Assembly (NCBI RefSeq): GCF_004366635.1
Contig: NZ_SORN01000015.1
Span: 1-41,421 of the forward strand
Direction of reading: 5' to 3'
From: Roseinatronobacter bogoriensis DSM 18756
Lineage (GTDB): Bacteria; Pseudomonadota; Alphaproteobacteria; Rhodobacterales; Rhodobacteraceae
Length of the DNA stretch: 41,421 nucleotides
Shown here: piece after piece, positions 25,241 to 33,649 of the stretch
How positions within the stretch are numbered: position 1 is the first letter of the stretch
Layout: every line of letters begins with the position of its first letter
Translations under genes and position numbers: made by a program
Notes under the pieces: generated by a model
What the model was told of the DNA's origin: nothing
Seen by the model: only the letters and a program-made list of their open reading frames with translations
Databases searched by the model: none

Positions 25241-26653
25241 ATGACGCAAACCCTCGCGAAAACATGGGTCTGGCGATCCACCGAAGACAGTCGCGCGGCG
25301 GGGTTGGTTTCCGTTCTGGCGGTGGCAGAAACGCTGGCCTGTGTAGCGCTCTATTGGGTGCTTTTTCTATGGTTCGGCGTGACATGGCACCATTGGCTCA
25401 TCTTGATCGCCACGCCACTGGTTCTGCTGCGCTCGGAACGATCCATCGCCAAGGGTGTCGAGTGGTTTAATGCCTACATCGACCAATCCGATGAAAAGAA
25501 ACCAAGTCTTATCAAGACCGTTATGATCCTTGGCCTCGCCACTGGTATGGCTGGTGGAGTCGTGTGGGTGCTGGCGACAAACTGGGTTGGTGATGAAAGC
25601 AACTGGGCCTTTTTTTGGAAGGTTATGCTGATTGGCTGGCTATCCATCATGGGGGGGCTGGCGATAGCGGGCGCCCTAGCAGGAGCGGTAGCGTTGGTGG
25701 CAGCAATAGTTTTAGCGGGAATGGTAGCTGGACCGATTTTGGTGGTGGGAGCGGCAACGTCAGCGAAAGCCGGGGCGGTATTAGCGGCGGTCTTGCTAGC
25801 GGGAGTGCTAACGGCAATCAGCCCCAGCGTTATTGTTGGCGTGTGGCTAAGGGCGACAGCCACGCGTTTTGCGGCGACTGCATGCTATCTTTGGCCGGGA
25901 CTGCGTAAACTGCCCACGAACTGGCGGTTTTCGATGCTGGTTTCGGATGTTTGGCACCCTCCGGAACTGATTCCCGGGGATCCTAGATTCACCTACGGTG
26001 GGTTATTTTCATTTTCTTTGAGTAAAGTCGGCCTCTCTCAAAAATACTTCGGTCATTTGGTCATCAATTTTATCGCCTCGCTCATCTTCTTCTTGCCCGC
26101 CATGCTCTGGCGTTGGGCGATCAAATCCACCGCATGGTTTTATATTCCCTTGCTCTGGGTCCGGCGCGGGTGGCTAAGCCATGAAGGCGAAGAGCTACGC
26201 ATCTGGGCGGAATCTTACAGCAGCAAGGTGATCAACTGGCTGTGGCTAATCTTTGGCGGCTTTTCCTTTGCGGCTCTCGCCATTGGGCTGTTTAGCTTCG
26301 AGAAATGGCTGGCGCTGAAAAGCACAACCGCCGAGGCTGGCGCGCCAATGGGCGTGATAGGGTTTCTGGCATCATTGGATTGGGCCGAATTGCTGACCCA
26401 ACCTTGGTTATGGGCCTATATCCCATCATATGCGCTGAGCGTCGTCATTTTCTTCGCGCTCGACAGCATCGCCGCCGAAATCCGTGCGGGGGCCACGCCC
26501 GAGTCGCGCGCGGCCAGCATCGCGCGTTGGAAATGGGCGGCCAATGCGCGGGCAGTGTTGACCAATATCGGGCTTTTGCTGGCACTGTGGTATTTCCTTG
26601 GCGCAGTGGATGCAGGGGCGCAGGTGCAGGATTTCCTCGCGCGTTGGTCCTGA
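25241..26653 (+). CDS. unknown multipass membrane protein (moron in tail module)
   Basis: 470 aa, not recognised. At least eight hydrophobic helices are visible: about 22-48, 52-62, 93-112, 127-190 (very Ala/Gly/Val-rich), 200-215, 280-300, 340-362, 400-425 and 440-460. A soluble part (about 225-275) has SDVWHPPELIPGD. It is on the opposite strand, inserted between tape measure and DUF2460, which normally touch, so it is an added gene with its own control. A weak -10 (TATTGT, 25229-25234) ends only six bases before the ATG and no Shine-Dalgarno is seen, so a leaderless mRNA is possible. Candidate roles are superinfection exclusion or lysogenic conversion, from position only. Confidence 0.75.
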   Translation: MTQTLAKTWVWRSTEDSRAAGLVSVLAVAETLACVALYWVLFLWFGVTWHHWLILIATPLVLLRSERSIAKGVEWFNAYIDQSDEKKPSLIKTVMILGLATGMAGGVVWVLATNWVGDESNWAFFWKVMLIGWLSIMGGLAIAGALAGAVALVAAIVLAGMVAGPILVVGAATSAKAGAVLAAVLLAGVLTAISPSVIVGVWLRATATRFAATACYLWPGLRKLPTNWRFSMLVSDVWHPPELIPGDPRFTYGGLFSFSLSKVGLSQKYFGHLVINFIASLIFFLPAMLWRWAIKSTAWFYIPLLWVRRGWLSHEGEELRIWAESYSSKVINWLWLIFGGFSFAALAIGLFSFEKWLALKSTTAEAGAPMGVIGFLASLDWAELLTQPWLWAYIPSYALSVVIFFALDSIAAEIRAGATPESRAASIARWKWAANARAVLTNIGLLLALWYFLGAVDAGAQVQDFLARWS

Positions 26654-26672
26654 CGAATTGTTCTGAATTCGT
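26653..26672 (+). terminator. hairpin at end of the membrane-protein gene
   Basis: ACGAATT pairs with AATTCGT, a 7-bp stem with a 6-nt loop starting at the last base of the stop codon. No T-run follows, so terminator activity is uncertain; it may limit read-through against the tail operon. Confidence 0.35.
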
Positions 26673-26744
26673 GAGCTCGAAAAGGGCGGGGCGACCGTCC
26701 GCTGTAGGCTCCATGTGACCATACTGCGCCGCCTTCCACCGCAT

Positions 26745-28925
26745 TCACATGCCCCGCCGCCCGAGATTGACCGCACGGGCAATGTCTGCTGCCACTTGCG
26801 TGCGGGACTGGCGGAAGCTTTCCGCATCGCGCGCCATGATCGTGACATTCACAGTCGTGCCGCCATCCCCACTGCGTCCTCCATAGCCAGCGGCCTCTCT
26901 CCGCGAGAGCACGCGCTCGCCGCGTTGCAGGATTGCGGGTACTTCGTCAGGCTTGAGGCCCGCCCAGCCGCCGGAATGCATCCGCGGCGCACCGGCAAAG
27001 GCCATGGCAGGCACCATGCGCGCCGGGGCGGGGCCGCCCACGACACCGCCCGCATGGAAGATATTGGCGAACAGCCCACCTGCGCCGCCCAGTACGCCGG
27101 AGAGCAGCCCCGCCAGTGGGCCCAAGATAAAGCGGCGCGCCGCCAGCCGTGCCAGATCGGCGATCATTGAGGTCACCAGATCGCGGAAGTCGAGCTTGCC
27201 CTTGCGCACGAAATCGGCGACGGCGTTCTCGGCCGCCCCGAACGCGCCCACCAGCGCCTGACCGATATCCGCACCGATATCGCGCGCCTTGTCGGCATAC
27301 TCGGACAGCGCGGCCGTCACCGCTTGCCAGCCAGTCAGCGCAACAGTTGCGCCAGTGGCGGTGTCCGATCCGGCCTGTCGCCCAGAAGCACCCGCGCGTC
27401 CCGCTGCTGCTTCAGCCTGATCCAGCGCCTCGGACATACGCTGCGCACCAGCTGTTGCCGCGTCCAGCGCATCTGCGCTTTCCTCGCCAGACCCGCGCAC
27501 TGCTGCGAGAAGCGCAGCCATGGCCTCGCGTGCGCCGTCAAAGGCGCTGGCGAGTGTTGCATCCGCCCGCGCGCGAAATCCCTCGGCCGAACGTTCGGCC
27601 CGCATTATCCCGGCATCGAAACTCGACACCCAGGCCTGCACGCCCAGCGCGTCGATCTGGAAGCCTGCGCCGATCACATCGGCGATCTGGTTGAACCCGG
27701 GCGCGATCCGGCTCAGGAAATCCGCCCATGTCTGGCCCAAAAACCGCATCAGCCGTAGCCAGAGGGCCTCGATATCCGCGCGCATGGCGCGAAACCGGTC
27801 GCCAAAGGTCGACATCGAGGCCGCCATGCCGTCCCAGACCGCGCGCGCGACATTGCCCATCAATTCCAGCGCGGCCCCGAAGCCACCGGCGCCGGAAACA
27901 AGTCGGCCAAACTGATAGACCAGCTCGCCCGCGCCGACGATCAGCGCGCCGATGCCGGTGCGGATCAGCGCCCCGCGCAGCAGCACCAGCGCAGTCGCCA
28001 ACCCGCGTACCGAAAGCGCCGCAGCGGCCAGCCCGGCCACCCAGCGCCCGGCCATGAAGGCGGCGAAGGTACCCGCGATGCTGACAAGGCGTCCGAGATT
28101 GTCAAAGAGACCCCGGATTGCCATGCCCAGCGGGCCGGTGGTGCGCGCAACAGACGCCATGGCATCGGCGACAGCTTCGAGCGCCGGCGCTGCGGCCACC
28201 GCCAGCTGGTTCGACAAGCCCCGCCAGATCAGGCCAAGGCGTGAGATGGCATCATTGGTGCGCTCGATCTGCGCGGCGTCCTGATCAGACACCACCACAC
28301 CGAAATCTCGCACGTCCTGTGTGGCTTGGCGCAAGGTGGCGCTGTCGATGCGGCCAAAGACCAGTGCAGCGCGATCCCCAAACAGCTGCGAGGCCACTGC
28401 CGCGCGCTCTGCCTCGGGCACGAACTGGCCCAGCGCCTCCTGAATCGTTGCAATGCGCGCATCGAGCGGCAGGCGTTGCAGGTCTTCCGCCGAGAGGCGC
28501 AACCGGCGCAGCGCCTCGACCGCAGGTCCAGTACCAGAGGCCGCCTGCGACAGGCGTCGTGTCAGTTGCATCGTGGCCTGTTCGACCTGACCCATGGACA
28601 CGCCTGCCAGATCGCCTGCGCGTTCCAGCACCTGAATGCTGGCGACAGTGGTGTCGAGCGAGGCGGCAAGCTTGGCTTGTGCATCGACAGTTTGCAGGCC
28701 GGAGCGGATCATGGCCACACCTGCTGCAGTCGCCGCCGCAACTGCCGCAGCAGCCGCCAGTTTCACCCGTCGCGAGAACGCCGCCAGCCGCCGGTTCGCC
28801 GCCTCCATCTCCGCGCTCAGCCGTCCGAAACCGCGCTTGCCAGCCTCGCCCACGCCCTCCAGTTCCGAGCGCACCTGACGCCCGCCCACAGCCGCAAGGC
28901 GGACGCTAACCCGTTTCTCCGCCAT
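26745..28925 (-). CDS. phage tail tape measure protein
   Basis: 726 aa. The start (AEKRVSVRLAAVGG, then RELEG-like and EMEAANRRLAAFSRRVKLA) is typical of tape measures of lambda-like phages. Helical, Ala-rich segments, internal hydrophobic stretches (about 240-340) and a C-terminal motif GGWAGLKPDEVPAILQRGERVL fit the family. At about 1.5 angstrom per residue the tail would be near 110 nm. It begins inside the last codons of the -1 frame chaperone gene, an overlap of 20 bp. Confidence 0.92.
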   Translation of the reverse strand: MAEKRVSVRLAAVGGRQVRSELEGVGEAGKRGFGRLSAEMEAANRRLAAFSRRVKLAAAAAVAAATAAGVAMIRSGLQTVDAQAKLAASLDTTVASIQVLERAGDLAGVSMGQVEQATMQLTRRLSQAASGTGPAVEALRRLRLSAEDLQRLPLDARIATIQEALGQFVPEAERAAVASQLFGDRAALVFGRIDSATLRQATQDVRDFGVVVSDQDAAQIERTNDAISRLGLIWRGLSNQLAVAAAPALEAVADAMASVARTTGPLGMAIRGLFDNLGRLVSIAGTFAAFMAGRWVAGLAAAALSVRGLATALVLLRGALIRTGIGALIVGAGELVYQFGRLVSGAGGFGAALELMGNVARAVWDGMAASMSTFGDRFRAMRADIEALWLRLMRFLGQTWADFLSRIAPGFNQIADVIGAGFQIDALGVQAWVSSFDAGIMRAERSAEGFRARADATLASAFDGAREAMAALLAAVRGSGEESADALDAATAGAQRMSEALDQAEAAAGRAGASGRQAGSDTATGATVALTGWQAVTAALSEYADKARDIGADIGQALVGAFGAAENAVADFVRKGKLDFRDLVTSMIADLARLAARRFILGPLAGLLSGVLGGAGGLFANIFHAGGVVGGPAPARMVPAMAFAGAPRMHSGGWAGLKPDEVPAILQRGERVLSRREAAGYGGRSGDGGTTVNVTIMARDAESFRQSRTQVAADIARAVNLGRRGM

Positions 28926-29256
28926 GATGTGCTTCCATCTGTTCGTTGAGCTTGAGGACCATCACGGCCTCAATCCCTGGCAGCAGTTCCGCCAGGACCA
29001 GGGGCGGCACGCCCAGCGCCTGACCCAGCGCGAGTGCCGCGGTCATGTCCCAGCCGATCACCGCACCCGGCGTGATGCGCAGCTGGCCGCCCAGACGCCC
29101 GACCAGATCCCGGACCTGCCAACCTTCCTGCGTGAGCGGGCGGTTCAGCCGCGCGGGGCAGTCCGGGCACGACCTTTCGCGGCCCTCGAAGGGCTCACAG
29201 GCTTCGCAGTAGCGCGCGCCCCCGCCGAACTCCCACTCGGCAAGGGCGCAGAGGCG
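28906..29256 (-). CDS. tail assembly chaperone, -1 frameshift extension (zinc-finger part)
   Basis: 116 codons open in the -1 frame relative to the upstream chaperone, from the slippery site to TAG at 28908-28906. It has no ATG near its beginning, so it is probably made only as a fusion (about 231 aa total), like lambda gpGT. After RLCALAEWEFGGG comes a zinc-ribbon-like pair YCEAC and SCPDC spaced ten apart, then a helical part (WDMTAALALGQALGVPPLVLAELL). In lambda the T part binds the tail tube protein and the G part the tape measure. Its position between tube and tape measure genes fits exactly. Free internal starts (ATG at 29046-29044) would lose the zinc motif. Confidence 0.75.
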   Translation of the reverse strand, partial: RLCALAEWEFGGGARYCEACEPFEGRERSCPDCPARLNRPLTQEGWQVRDLVGRLGGQLRITPGAVIGWDMTAALALGQALGVPPLVLAELLPGIEAVMVLKLNEQMEAHHGGETG

Positions 29257-29600
29257 TTTTTTTCCTGTTCCAGCAGCAGGCCCTTCGAGACATAGGTCAG
29301 CTGGAACGCTTCGAAGATGGGCCAGATGTCCAGAAGCGCGTCGATGGCCTCGGGGCTGGGGTCGATGGGCACACCGCCTGTATCACCGATCCCCTCCCAA
29401 TCGAGCACGGCCCGCCTTGCGAGGGCTTTGGCGAAGGCCATGGCGCGGGTCTCATCCGTGGCCTCATCGGGCACGGCCTCGACCTCCGGGTCGGCGCGGG
29501 TGGCGACCATCAGCGCGGTGGTCAAGGGGCGCAGCTGCACGCGCACGCCGGGGGCGAGGTCATGCCAGCGGGGCGCATTGGTCAGATCGAGGGTGAGCAT
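29145..29600 (-). CDS. tail assembly chaperone (zero frame, gpG-like)
   Basis: 151 aa if no frameshift occurs. The ordered part (1-114) has LTLDLTNAPRWHDLAPGVRV and IDALLDIWPIFEAFQLTYVSKGLLLEQE; after the slippery site at codons 114-115 the zero frame becomes Ser/Ala/Arg-rich and loses coding character, which supports the -1 frame as the conserved product. Located between tube and tape measure genes, it should coat the tape measure before tube polymerisation. ATG at 29600 touches the stop of the tube gene (29601). Confidence 0.82.
   Translation of the reverse strand: MLTLDLTNAPRWHDLAPGVRVQLRPLTTALMVATRADPEVEAVPDEATDETRAMAFAKALARRAVLDWEGIGDTGGVPIDPSPEAIDALLDIWPIFEAFQLTYVSKGLLLEQEKNASAPLPSGSSAGARATAKPVSPSRAAKGRARTAPRG
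29256..29262 (-). promoter_or_regulatory. programmed -1 frameshift slippery site A AAA AAC
   Basis: On the minus strand the zero-frame codons GAA AAA AAC contain the heptamer A AAA AAC in the correct phase (X XXY YYZ). A -1 slip reads AAA AAA CGC CTC TGC and enters the 116-codon open frame. The heptamer is one of the most slippery known in bacteria. Confidence 0.75.
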
Positions 29601-30557
29601 TCAATAAGCCTCCATGGCGTTGATCAGGGTGGCGGTGCACATCCGCCCGACAGTCGCATCCCGCGCAGCCTGCCAGTCGAAAGTGGCCTGCACGCCCTGC
29701 GGTCCCGCGATCTCGATGCGCGGGCGGGGCAGGTAGACGGCGTGCACGGTGAAAGTGAAGCTCTCGCCAGAGGGCAGGACATAGGCGAATTCCATGGCAC
29801 AGGGGTCGCCATTGATGGCCTGCGTGACCAGCGTCTGGTCGGCGAAACGCACCTCGATCCGGCCAGTCAGCGCAGCGATGGATGGGTCTGCGCCATCAAT
29901 GCGCCCATCAGCGCGGATGGTCTCGATCCGGTCGAGGTTGTTGGCATAGGTGATCTCGGCCGAGACGACATTGCCCAGATCGACGCCATTGCGCTTGATC
30001 GCGCCGTTGAAATGGCCGAAGCGCTGCAGATCGAGGGTCGCAGGGGGTGAGGCACCTGTGCCGAACGCGCTGGTGGCGGCCCCCACTGTTTCGCCCTGTG
30101 CCACCAGTCGTGCCGTTGCGGTCAGCAGGCCCGAGCGCTGCATCTGCCATGACAACTGATCCAGCACGCAACCCGAATACATCGCATAGCGCGGTACTTC
30201 CGGCATCCCGGTCTCGATCGACATGCTGGGCAGCGCCCATGCACCAGACTGGAATTGATGGGTGTAGGGCGCTGATGCCCCCGTCGTGGTCGGGTTGCCA
30301 AACGCGGCCTTCAGCCAGAAGCCGAAGGCCTGCGCGTCGATGGGGACGACGACATCGCCATCCGAGGTCACCGCATCCTTGATCGGCGGCAGCGGATCAC
30401 GGCCATAGCCCAGAAGCTCGCTGTTCAGAAGCGGCTGCTCCGCCCCCAGCGTCGCGCTGGCAAAGGGCATCCGCGTGTAGCCGCTCGCGGGCGGCGTGCC
30501 ATATGTCGTCTCGAACGCCAGCGCCATCTGCGCCCGCGCCCCCTGGGCTCGTGCCAT
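29601..30557 (-). CDS. phage tail tube protein
   Basis: 318 aa. Start MARAQGARAQMALAFETTYGTPP and the repeated beta pattern (YTRMPFASATLG, VVPIDAQAFGFWLKAAFG, RPRIEIAGPQGVQATFDW) match major tail tube proteins of alphaproteobacterial siphophages. The C-terminal part (about 210-290) may be an Ig-like or second tube-type domain. ATG at 30557 follows AAAGGA by seven bases; the 33 codons upstream of it look non-coding. Gene order (terminator, tube, chaperones, tape measure) confirms the role. Confidence 0.88.
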   Translation of the reverse strand: MARAQGARAQMALAFETTYGTPPASGYTRMPFASATLGAEQPLLNSELLGYGRDPLPPIKDAVTSDGDVVVPIDAQAFGFWLKAAFGNPTTTGASAPYTHQFQSGAWALPSMSIETGMPEVPRYAMYSGCVLDQLSWQMQRSGLLTATARLVAQGETVGAATSAFGTGASPPATLDLQRFGHFNGAIKRNGVDLGNVVSAEITYANNLDRIETIRADGRIDGADPSIAALTGRIEVRFADQTLVTQAINGDPCAMEFAYVLPSGESFTFTVHAVYLPRPRIEIAGPQGVQATFDWQAARDATVGRMCTATLINAMEAY

Positions 30558-30668
30558 GGTGTGTCCTTTCTTTACGGTGATGGCGTCAGTGCCTTGTCTG
30601 CGCCGTGATGTTTTGAAACACAGGGGACGGGCGCCCGCCCCAAGAGCAGAACACACAGGATAACCCGC

Positions 30669-31154
30669 ATGTTCCGATTTCTCCGGCGACGATCTCGCCG
30701 CCCTTCGCCACTACGCCGCTTCAGATCCTTTGGCTCGGTCGCCATTCTGGCCTTTGCCGGGACCATGGCGCTGAACAGTTGCGATGTCCCAACATCTGTC
30801 ACGACGGCGCCCGGCGCTTCAGCCTTGCCAGCGGATATCGACTTTTCAGGGCGCGTGACGCGCATTGTCGACGGCGATACCTTCTGGATCAGCGGTCAGG
30901 ATGTGCGCATCCGTGTCTGGGGTCTTGATGCGCCGGAGACCAATCGCCCCGGCGGCGCTGCAGCAACCGCTGCGATGACGCGGCTGGTCTCTGGTCAGGT
31001 TCTGCACTGCCGAACGCGCGATATCGACCGTTTCGGGCGCATCGTCGGTCAGTGTTTCCTGCCTGATGGCCGCGATATCACGCGCGAAATGATCAGAAGT
31101 GGTACCGCGACCGAGTTCTGTCGGTTCTCGCTCAATTATTATGGCACCTGCTGA
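30669..31154 (+). CDS. thermonuclease-like (SNase) protein, exported
   Basis: 161 aa. An Arg-rich N-terminus and hydrophobic stretch (about 22-35) end in LNSC, an imperfect lipobox, so it is secreted or lipid-anchored. The SNase domain has RIVDGDTFWI, RIRVWGLDAPET and DRFGRIVGQC, containing the Asp/Arg/Glu residues used for Ca2+ binding and catalysis. It is shorter than most homologues at the C-terminus. It is plus-strand between the tail tube and tail terminator genes, which are otherwise adjacent, so it is an inserted accessory gene. Possible roles are DNA scavenging or attack on incoming DNA at the envelope; not provable here. Confidence 0.85.
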   Translation: MFRFLRRRSRRPSPLRRFRSFGSVAILAFAGTMALNSCDVPTSVTTAPGASALPADIDFSGRVTRIVDGDTFWISGQDVRIRVWGLDAPETNRPGGAAATAAMTRLVSGQVLHCRTRDIDRFGRIVGQCFLPDGRDITREMIRSGTATEFCRFSLNYYGTC

Positions 31155-31163
31155 TCTGGCCAT

Positions 31164-31583
31164 TCACCCGAGCGGATCGGCCGTGGAATAGTGCAGCACC
31201 ACCGTAATCACCGCTGCTTTCAGACTGGCCGCGCCCTCGATCGGCAGATCGACCGGGCGCGGCGCTTCCGCCTCGACCCAGTCACAAAGGCCACCCAGCG
31301 TGCGTTCGGCGGAGATTGCCGCGCCGATGCTGGCGCAAAGCGTGGCAAAGGCAGTGTCGCGATCGGCCCCTTGCACAACCGTTTCGATCTCGGCCCGGTG
31401 CTGGAAGTGGTAGCGCAGCGGTGAGAGCGTGACGCCGGGCTCGCCCGGTTCGCCATCGCGCAGGATCATGAGCCCGGCGGCAGGAACGCGCTCGGGCAGC
31501 ACCTCACCGCGCAGCACCGGCACATGCGGCACCGTGCGCATCAGGTCCGCCAGGGCGGTGAGGATGGTTTCGCGAGGGGACAT
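31164..31583 (-). CDS. tail terminator (gpU-like)
   Basis: 139 aa. MSPRETILTALADLMRTVPHVPVLRG at the start and a C-terminal strand AAVITVVLHYSTADPLG fit the tail terminator or minor tail protein U-like family that caps the tube. ATG at 31583 with AGGAAA upstream. It should follow the DUF6441 gene directly, but is separated from it by 1.1 kb holding the GIY-YIG gene and a remnant start related to its own. Confidence 0.75.
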   Translation of the reverse strand: MSPRETILTALADLMRTVPHVPVLRGEVLPERVPAAGLMILRDGEPGEPGVTLSPLRYHFQHRAEIETVVQGADRDTAFATLCASIGAAISAERTLGGLCDWVEAEAPRPVDLPIEGAASLKAAVITVVLHYSTADPLG

Positions 31584-31697
31584 TAGTTTTCCTGTTTCAG
31601 GTAATGTCACACGATTGCAACCGAGGAATCGGCCGCACGTGCTCATTTCACAAGCGGCGCGTAATTCCGCCGCTTCTCCTTCAGCCTTGGAATGCTC

Positions 31698-32498
31698 TCA
31701 GGTCATCGCATCTAGATACTGACACCCTGCGCCGGGTCGGATTTTTGAGAGCGTTTTTGCGTCCTCAGTGACACTTCTTCCGCGCAGATCGTGTTCGAGA
31801 TCATGCCTTCGATGTCCGCTGAATCGCGACCTGCCGTGGGCACGCTTCTTTTCGCTTTTGATGCGCAGGAACTCTGTCGTGTTGTCGCTGCGTTTAGAGG
31901 TTTCGAAAATAGAGACAATCAATCCATTTTTGACCCCGATGATGCAGTCGACTCGGGCCGAACGCTCCGCCGAAAGGTTCCAGTCCCCAAGGGTCGCTCG
32001 AGCAAGACGCTCCGGATCCTCGGAACCCAGCAGAGAGCCGGTATCCTGCCGGTTCAAGCTCACAAACAAGATATTCCCGCGGAACAGCGGCACGTCGGCG
32101 CGCGTCACTGGACGGTCATAGGCCTCGCTGATCTGATTTCGCGTGAGCCACAGTTTCCTATCGCCATGGCCTGATACCTTGTTGGTATCGCCAAGCAGGG
32201 GAATAAGGACGGCCTCGAGATCAAGAGCTACCTTGTCATCGAGTTCGTGTGCAACGATCAAGATCTCGACATCATTTCCAGAGTGGCGAATTTCGCGGAT
32301 GCGCCCGAGCTTGTGTTCCGCCTCGTTGAGCGGTTCCTCGCCTTGGCTGCGCTCAATATGCGCATGATTGAAGCAACGGTTTCCGTTCCCCTTTCCAATG
32401 TAAAACACCCTGTCGCGCAATGACCCGCTGACGCGCGGGTCAGCCAAGGCATAGACGTATGCCTTCAACTTGGATGTCACCATTGCATTGAAATGCAT
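31698..32498 (-). CDS. GIY-YIG nuclease-like protein (LEM-3 type)
   Basis: 266 aa. YVYALADPR and VFYIGKGNGNRCFNHA give the GIY-YIG signature (Y-x-Y and YIGKG) of the LEM-3-like subgroup; Arg and Glu (NEAEHKLGRIREI, LEAVLIP) follow as in the fold. The C-terminus HDLEHDLRGRSVTEDAK to GAGCQYLD resembles the usual end of this group, so the frame is judged intact. Strong Shine-Dalgarno GGAGG five bases before ATG at 32498. Base use is less GC-rich than the flanking phage genes. Its location inside a structural operon is like a free-standing homing endonuclease, but other LEM-3-like proteins are not mobile, so homing is inference. Confidence 0.82.
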   Translation of the reverse strand: MHFNAMVTSKLKAYVYALADPRVSGSLRDRVFYIGKGNGNRCFNHAHIERSQGEEPLNEAEHKLGRIREIRHSGNDVEILIVAHELDDKVALDLEAVLIPLLGDTNKVSGHGDRKLWLTRNQISEAYDRPVTRADVPLFRGNILFVSLNRQDTGSLLGSEDPERLARATLGDWNLSAERSARVDCIIGVKNGLIVSIFETSKRSDNTTEFLRIKSEKKRAHGRSRFSGHRRHDLEHDLRGRSVTEDAKTLSKIRPGAGCQYLDAMT

Positions 32499-32639
32499 GA
32501 ACCCCTCCGGCTTGCGGGCACTTCTGGAAAAGGAGTTCAGATTATCTCACGTGTCAAGGCAGTTGACCCGCGAGCAAATGGATGTTGGGTGCGATCAGCA
32601 GGTTTGGTTCGCATGCACTTGGCGACAACCCTATCCCGT
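32499..32639. other. short non-coding stretch before GIY-YIG gene
   Basis: About 140 bp between the remnant and the GIY-YIG start, holding its ribosome site. The open frame continuing from the remnant (to 32537) shows no recognisable protein. Confidence 0.5.
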
Positions 32640-32701
32640 TCACGCGGCAACGTAGGTAACAGGTCCACCATGGCCGCCGTGCGCGTCTCGCGGGGTGTCA
32701 T
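32640..32701 (-). pseudogene. 5' remnant of a second tail-terminator gene
   Basis: From ATG at 32701, in a 4-bp ATGA overlap with the DUF6441 stop, the frame reads MTPRETRTAAMVDLLPTLP. Aligned to the intact tail terminator start MSPRETILTALADLMRTVP it has 10 identities in 19. Similarity stops after about 20 codons. It is the expected original position of the gene, so this is the stump left when the GIY-YIG segment entered. Confidence 0.65.
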
Positions 32702-33330
32702 CCGATCTTTCCCTCCACCCATTTCGCGACAATCGCTCCCGGCAGTGCGTCCTGCGTGGCCCTTGCGTCCCGCGCCAAATCCAGCCGCTTCGGCAGTTTG
32801 ACCTGTGGCACCAGCAGAAAAATCGGCACTGTGGTCACACCGCGCCCGGTTTTCGCGCGCGATGCCACAGCCCGCCCGCGCGCGTTCAGCCGGCCCTCGG
32901 CCACCAGCAGGCTCGGACCAGTGCGCCTGTAGATGAAACGCAACTGCAGGCCCGAGCGGCGTTCCCATTCGCCGGGGGTGATACGGCCACCACGCGCGGA
33001 TTTCCCGGCAGCGGGTGTGGGGATCGCCAGCCAGAACCCGTTTCGCGACCGGATCAGTGGGCCGGTATCGTGGGCACCGATGATCACCGGCGCTTTCGAC
33101 CAGACCACCGCCGCAGCGCTCAGGCTGGTTTTGCCCTTGGGGAACTGCTCCGACCTGATAGTGCGCGCCAACCGCTGACCCAGCCCCGCGCCAGTGATCT
33201 GCGCGCGCCAAGCGGACTTCAGGCTGTTGCCAGCCTCGCGCGTGGCAGTGGTGACGGCGCGTTCGCCAGCCTTGATTTCAGCGGCCATCATGGCGACGAG
33301 GTCAGGGGTGATATCCAGCTTCAGTTTCAT
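32698..33330 (-). CDS. DUF6441 family tail-completion protein
   Basis: 210 aa. Basic, with MKLKLDITPDLVAMM at the start and GGRITPGEWERRSGLQLRFIYRR in the middle, fitting the DUF6441 phage family that occupies the gpZ/HK97-gp10-like head-tail slot. It overlaps the preceding gene by 4 bp (33327-33330). Likely joins neck and tail terminator; specific contacts are unknown. Confidence 0.75.
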   Translation of the reverse strand: MKLKLDITPDLVAMMAAEIKAGERAVTTATREAGNSLKSAWRAQITGAGLGQRLARTIRSEQFPKGKTSLSAAAVVWSKAPVIIGAHDTGPLIRSRNGFWLAIPTPAAGKSARGGRITPGEWERRSGLQLRFIYRRTGPSLLVAEGRLNARGRAVASRAKTGRGVTTVPIFLLVPQVKLPKRLDLARDARATQDALPGAIVAKWVEGKIG

Positions 33331-33638
33331 GCAGGCCTCAGATTAACGGTCCAGATGAGCCGCTCGCGGTCACGGACTGGTTCGCCCTGAATGAGGAAGG
33401 CTTCGCCACTGATCTCCACGCGGTCGCCCGGACGCGGGTTCGTGACCTCGGCCACGCGCAGGTCGATGCGGGTGGTCTCGGACCAGATCCGGGTGTCACC
33501 GAAACCGGTGACCTCATCCGCGCGGCGGGTGACCACGCGGACGAGTTTCGGTGCGCCACCGTCCGCGATCCATGTGGCATCGCGGGCTATGTTCGGGTCG
33601 GCGAAGAGATTGTCGATGGCGGCGGCAAAGACCGACAT
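33327..33638 (-). CDS. head-tail joining protein (gpFII-like)
   Basis: 103 aa, mostly beta: SVFAAAIDNLFADPNIARDATW, then DLRVAEVTNPRPGDRVEISGEAFLIQGEPVRD and LIWTVNLRPA. This is the small head-tail attachment family next to the capsid gene in lambda-like phages. Eleven bp separate it from the capsid stop. Confidence 0.75.
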   Translation of the reverse strand: MSVFAAAIDNLFADPNIARDATWIADGGAPKLVRVVTRRADEVTGFGDTRIWSETTRIDLRVAEVTNPRPGDRVEISGEAFLIQGEPVRDRERLIWTVNLRPA

Positions 33639-33649
33639 GAACGCGCCCG

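Noticed and set aside
31712..31918. Alternative frame at the GIY-YIG C-terminus suggesting a frameshift
   Set aside because: The main frame ends in a sequence resembling the usual C-terminus of the LEM-3-like group, so no frameshift is needed.
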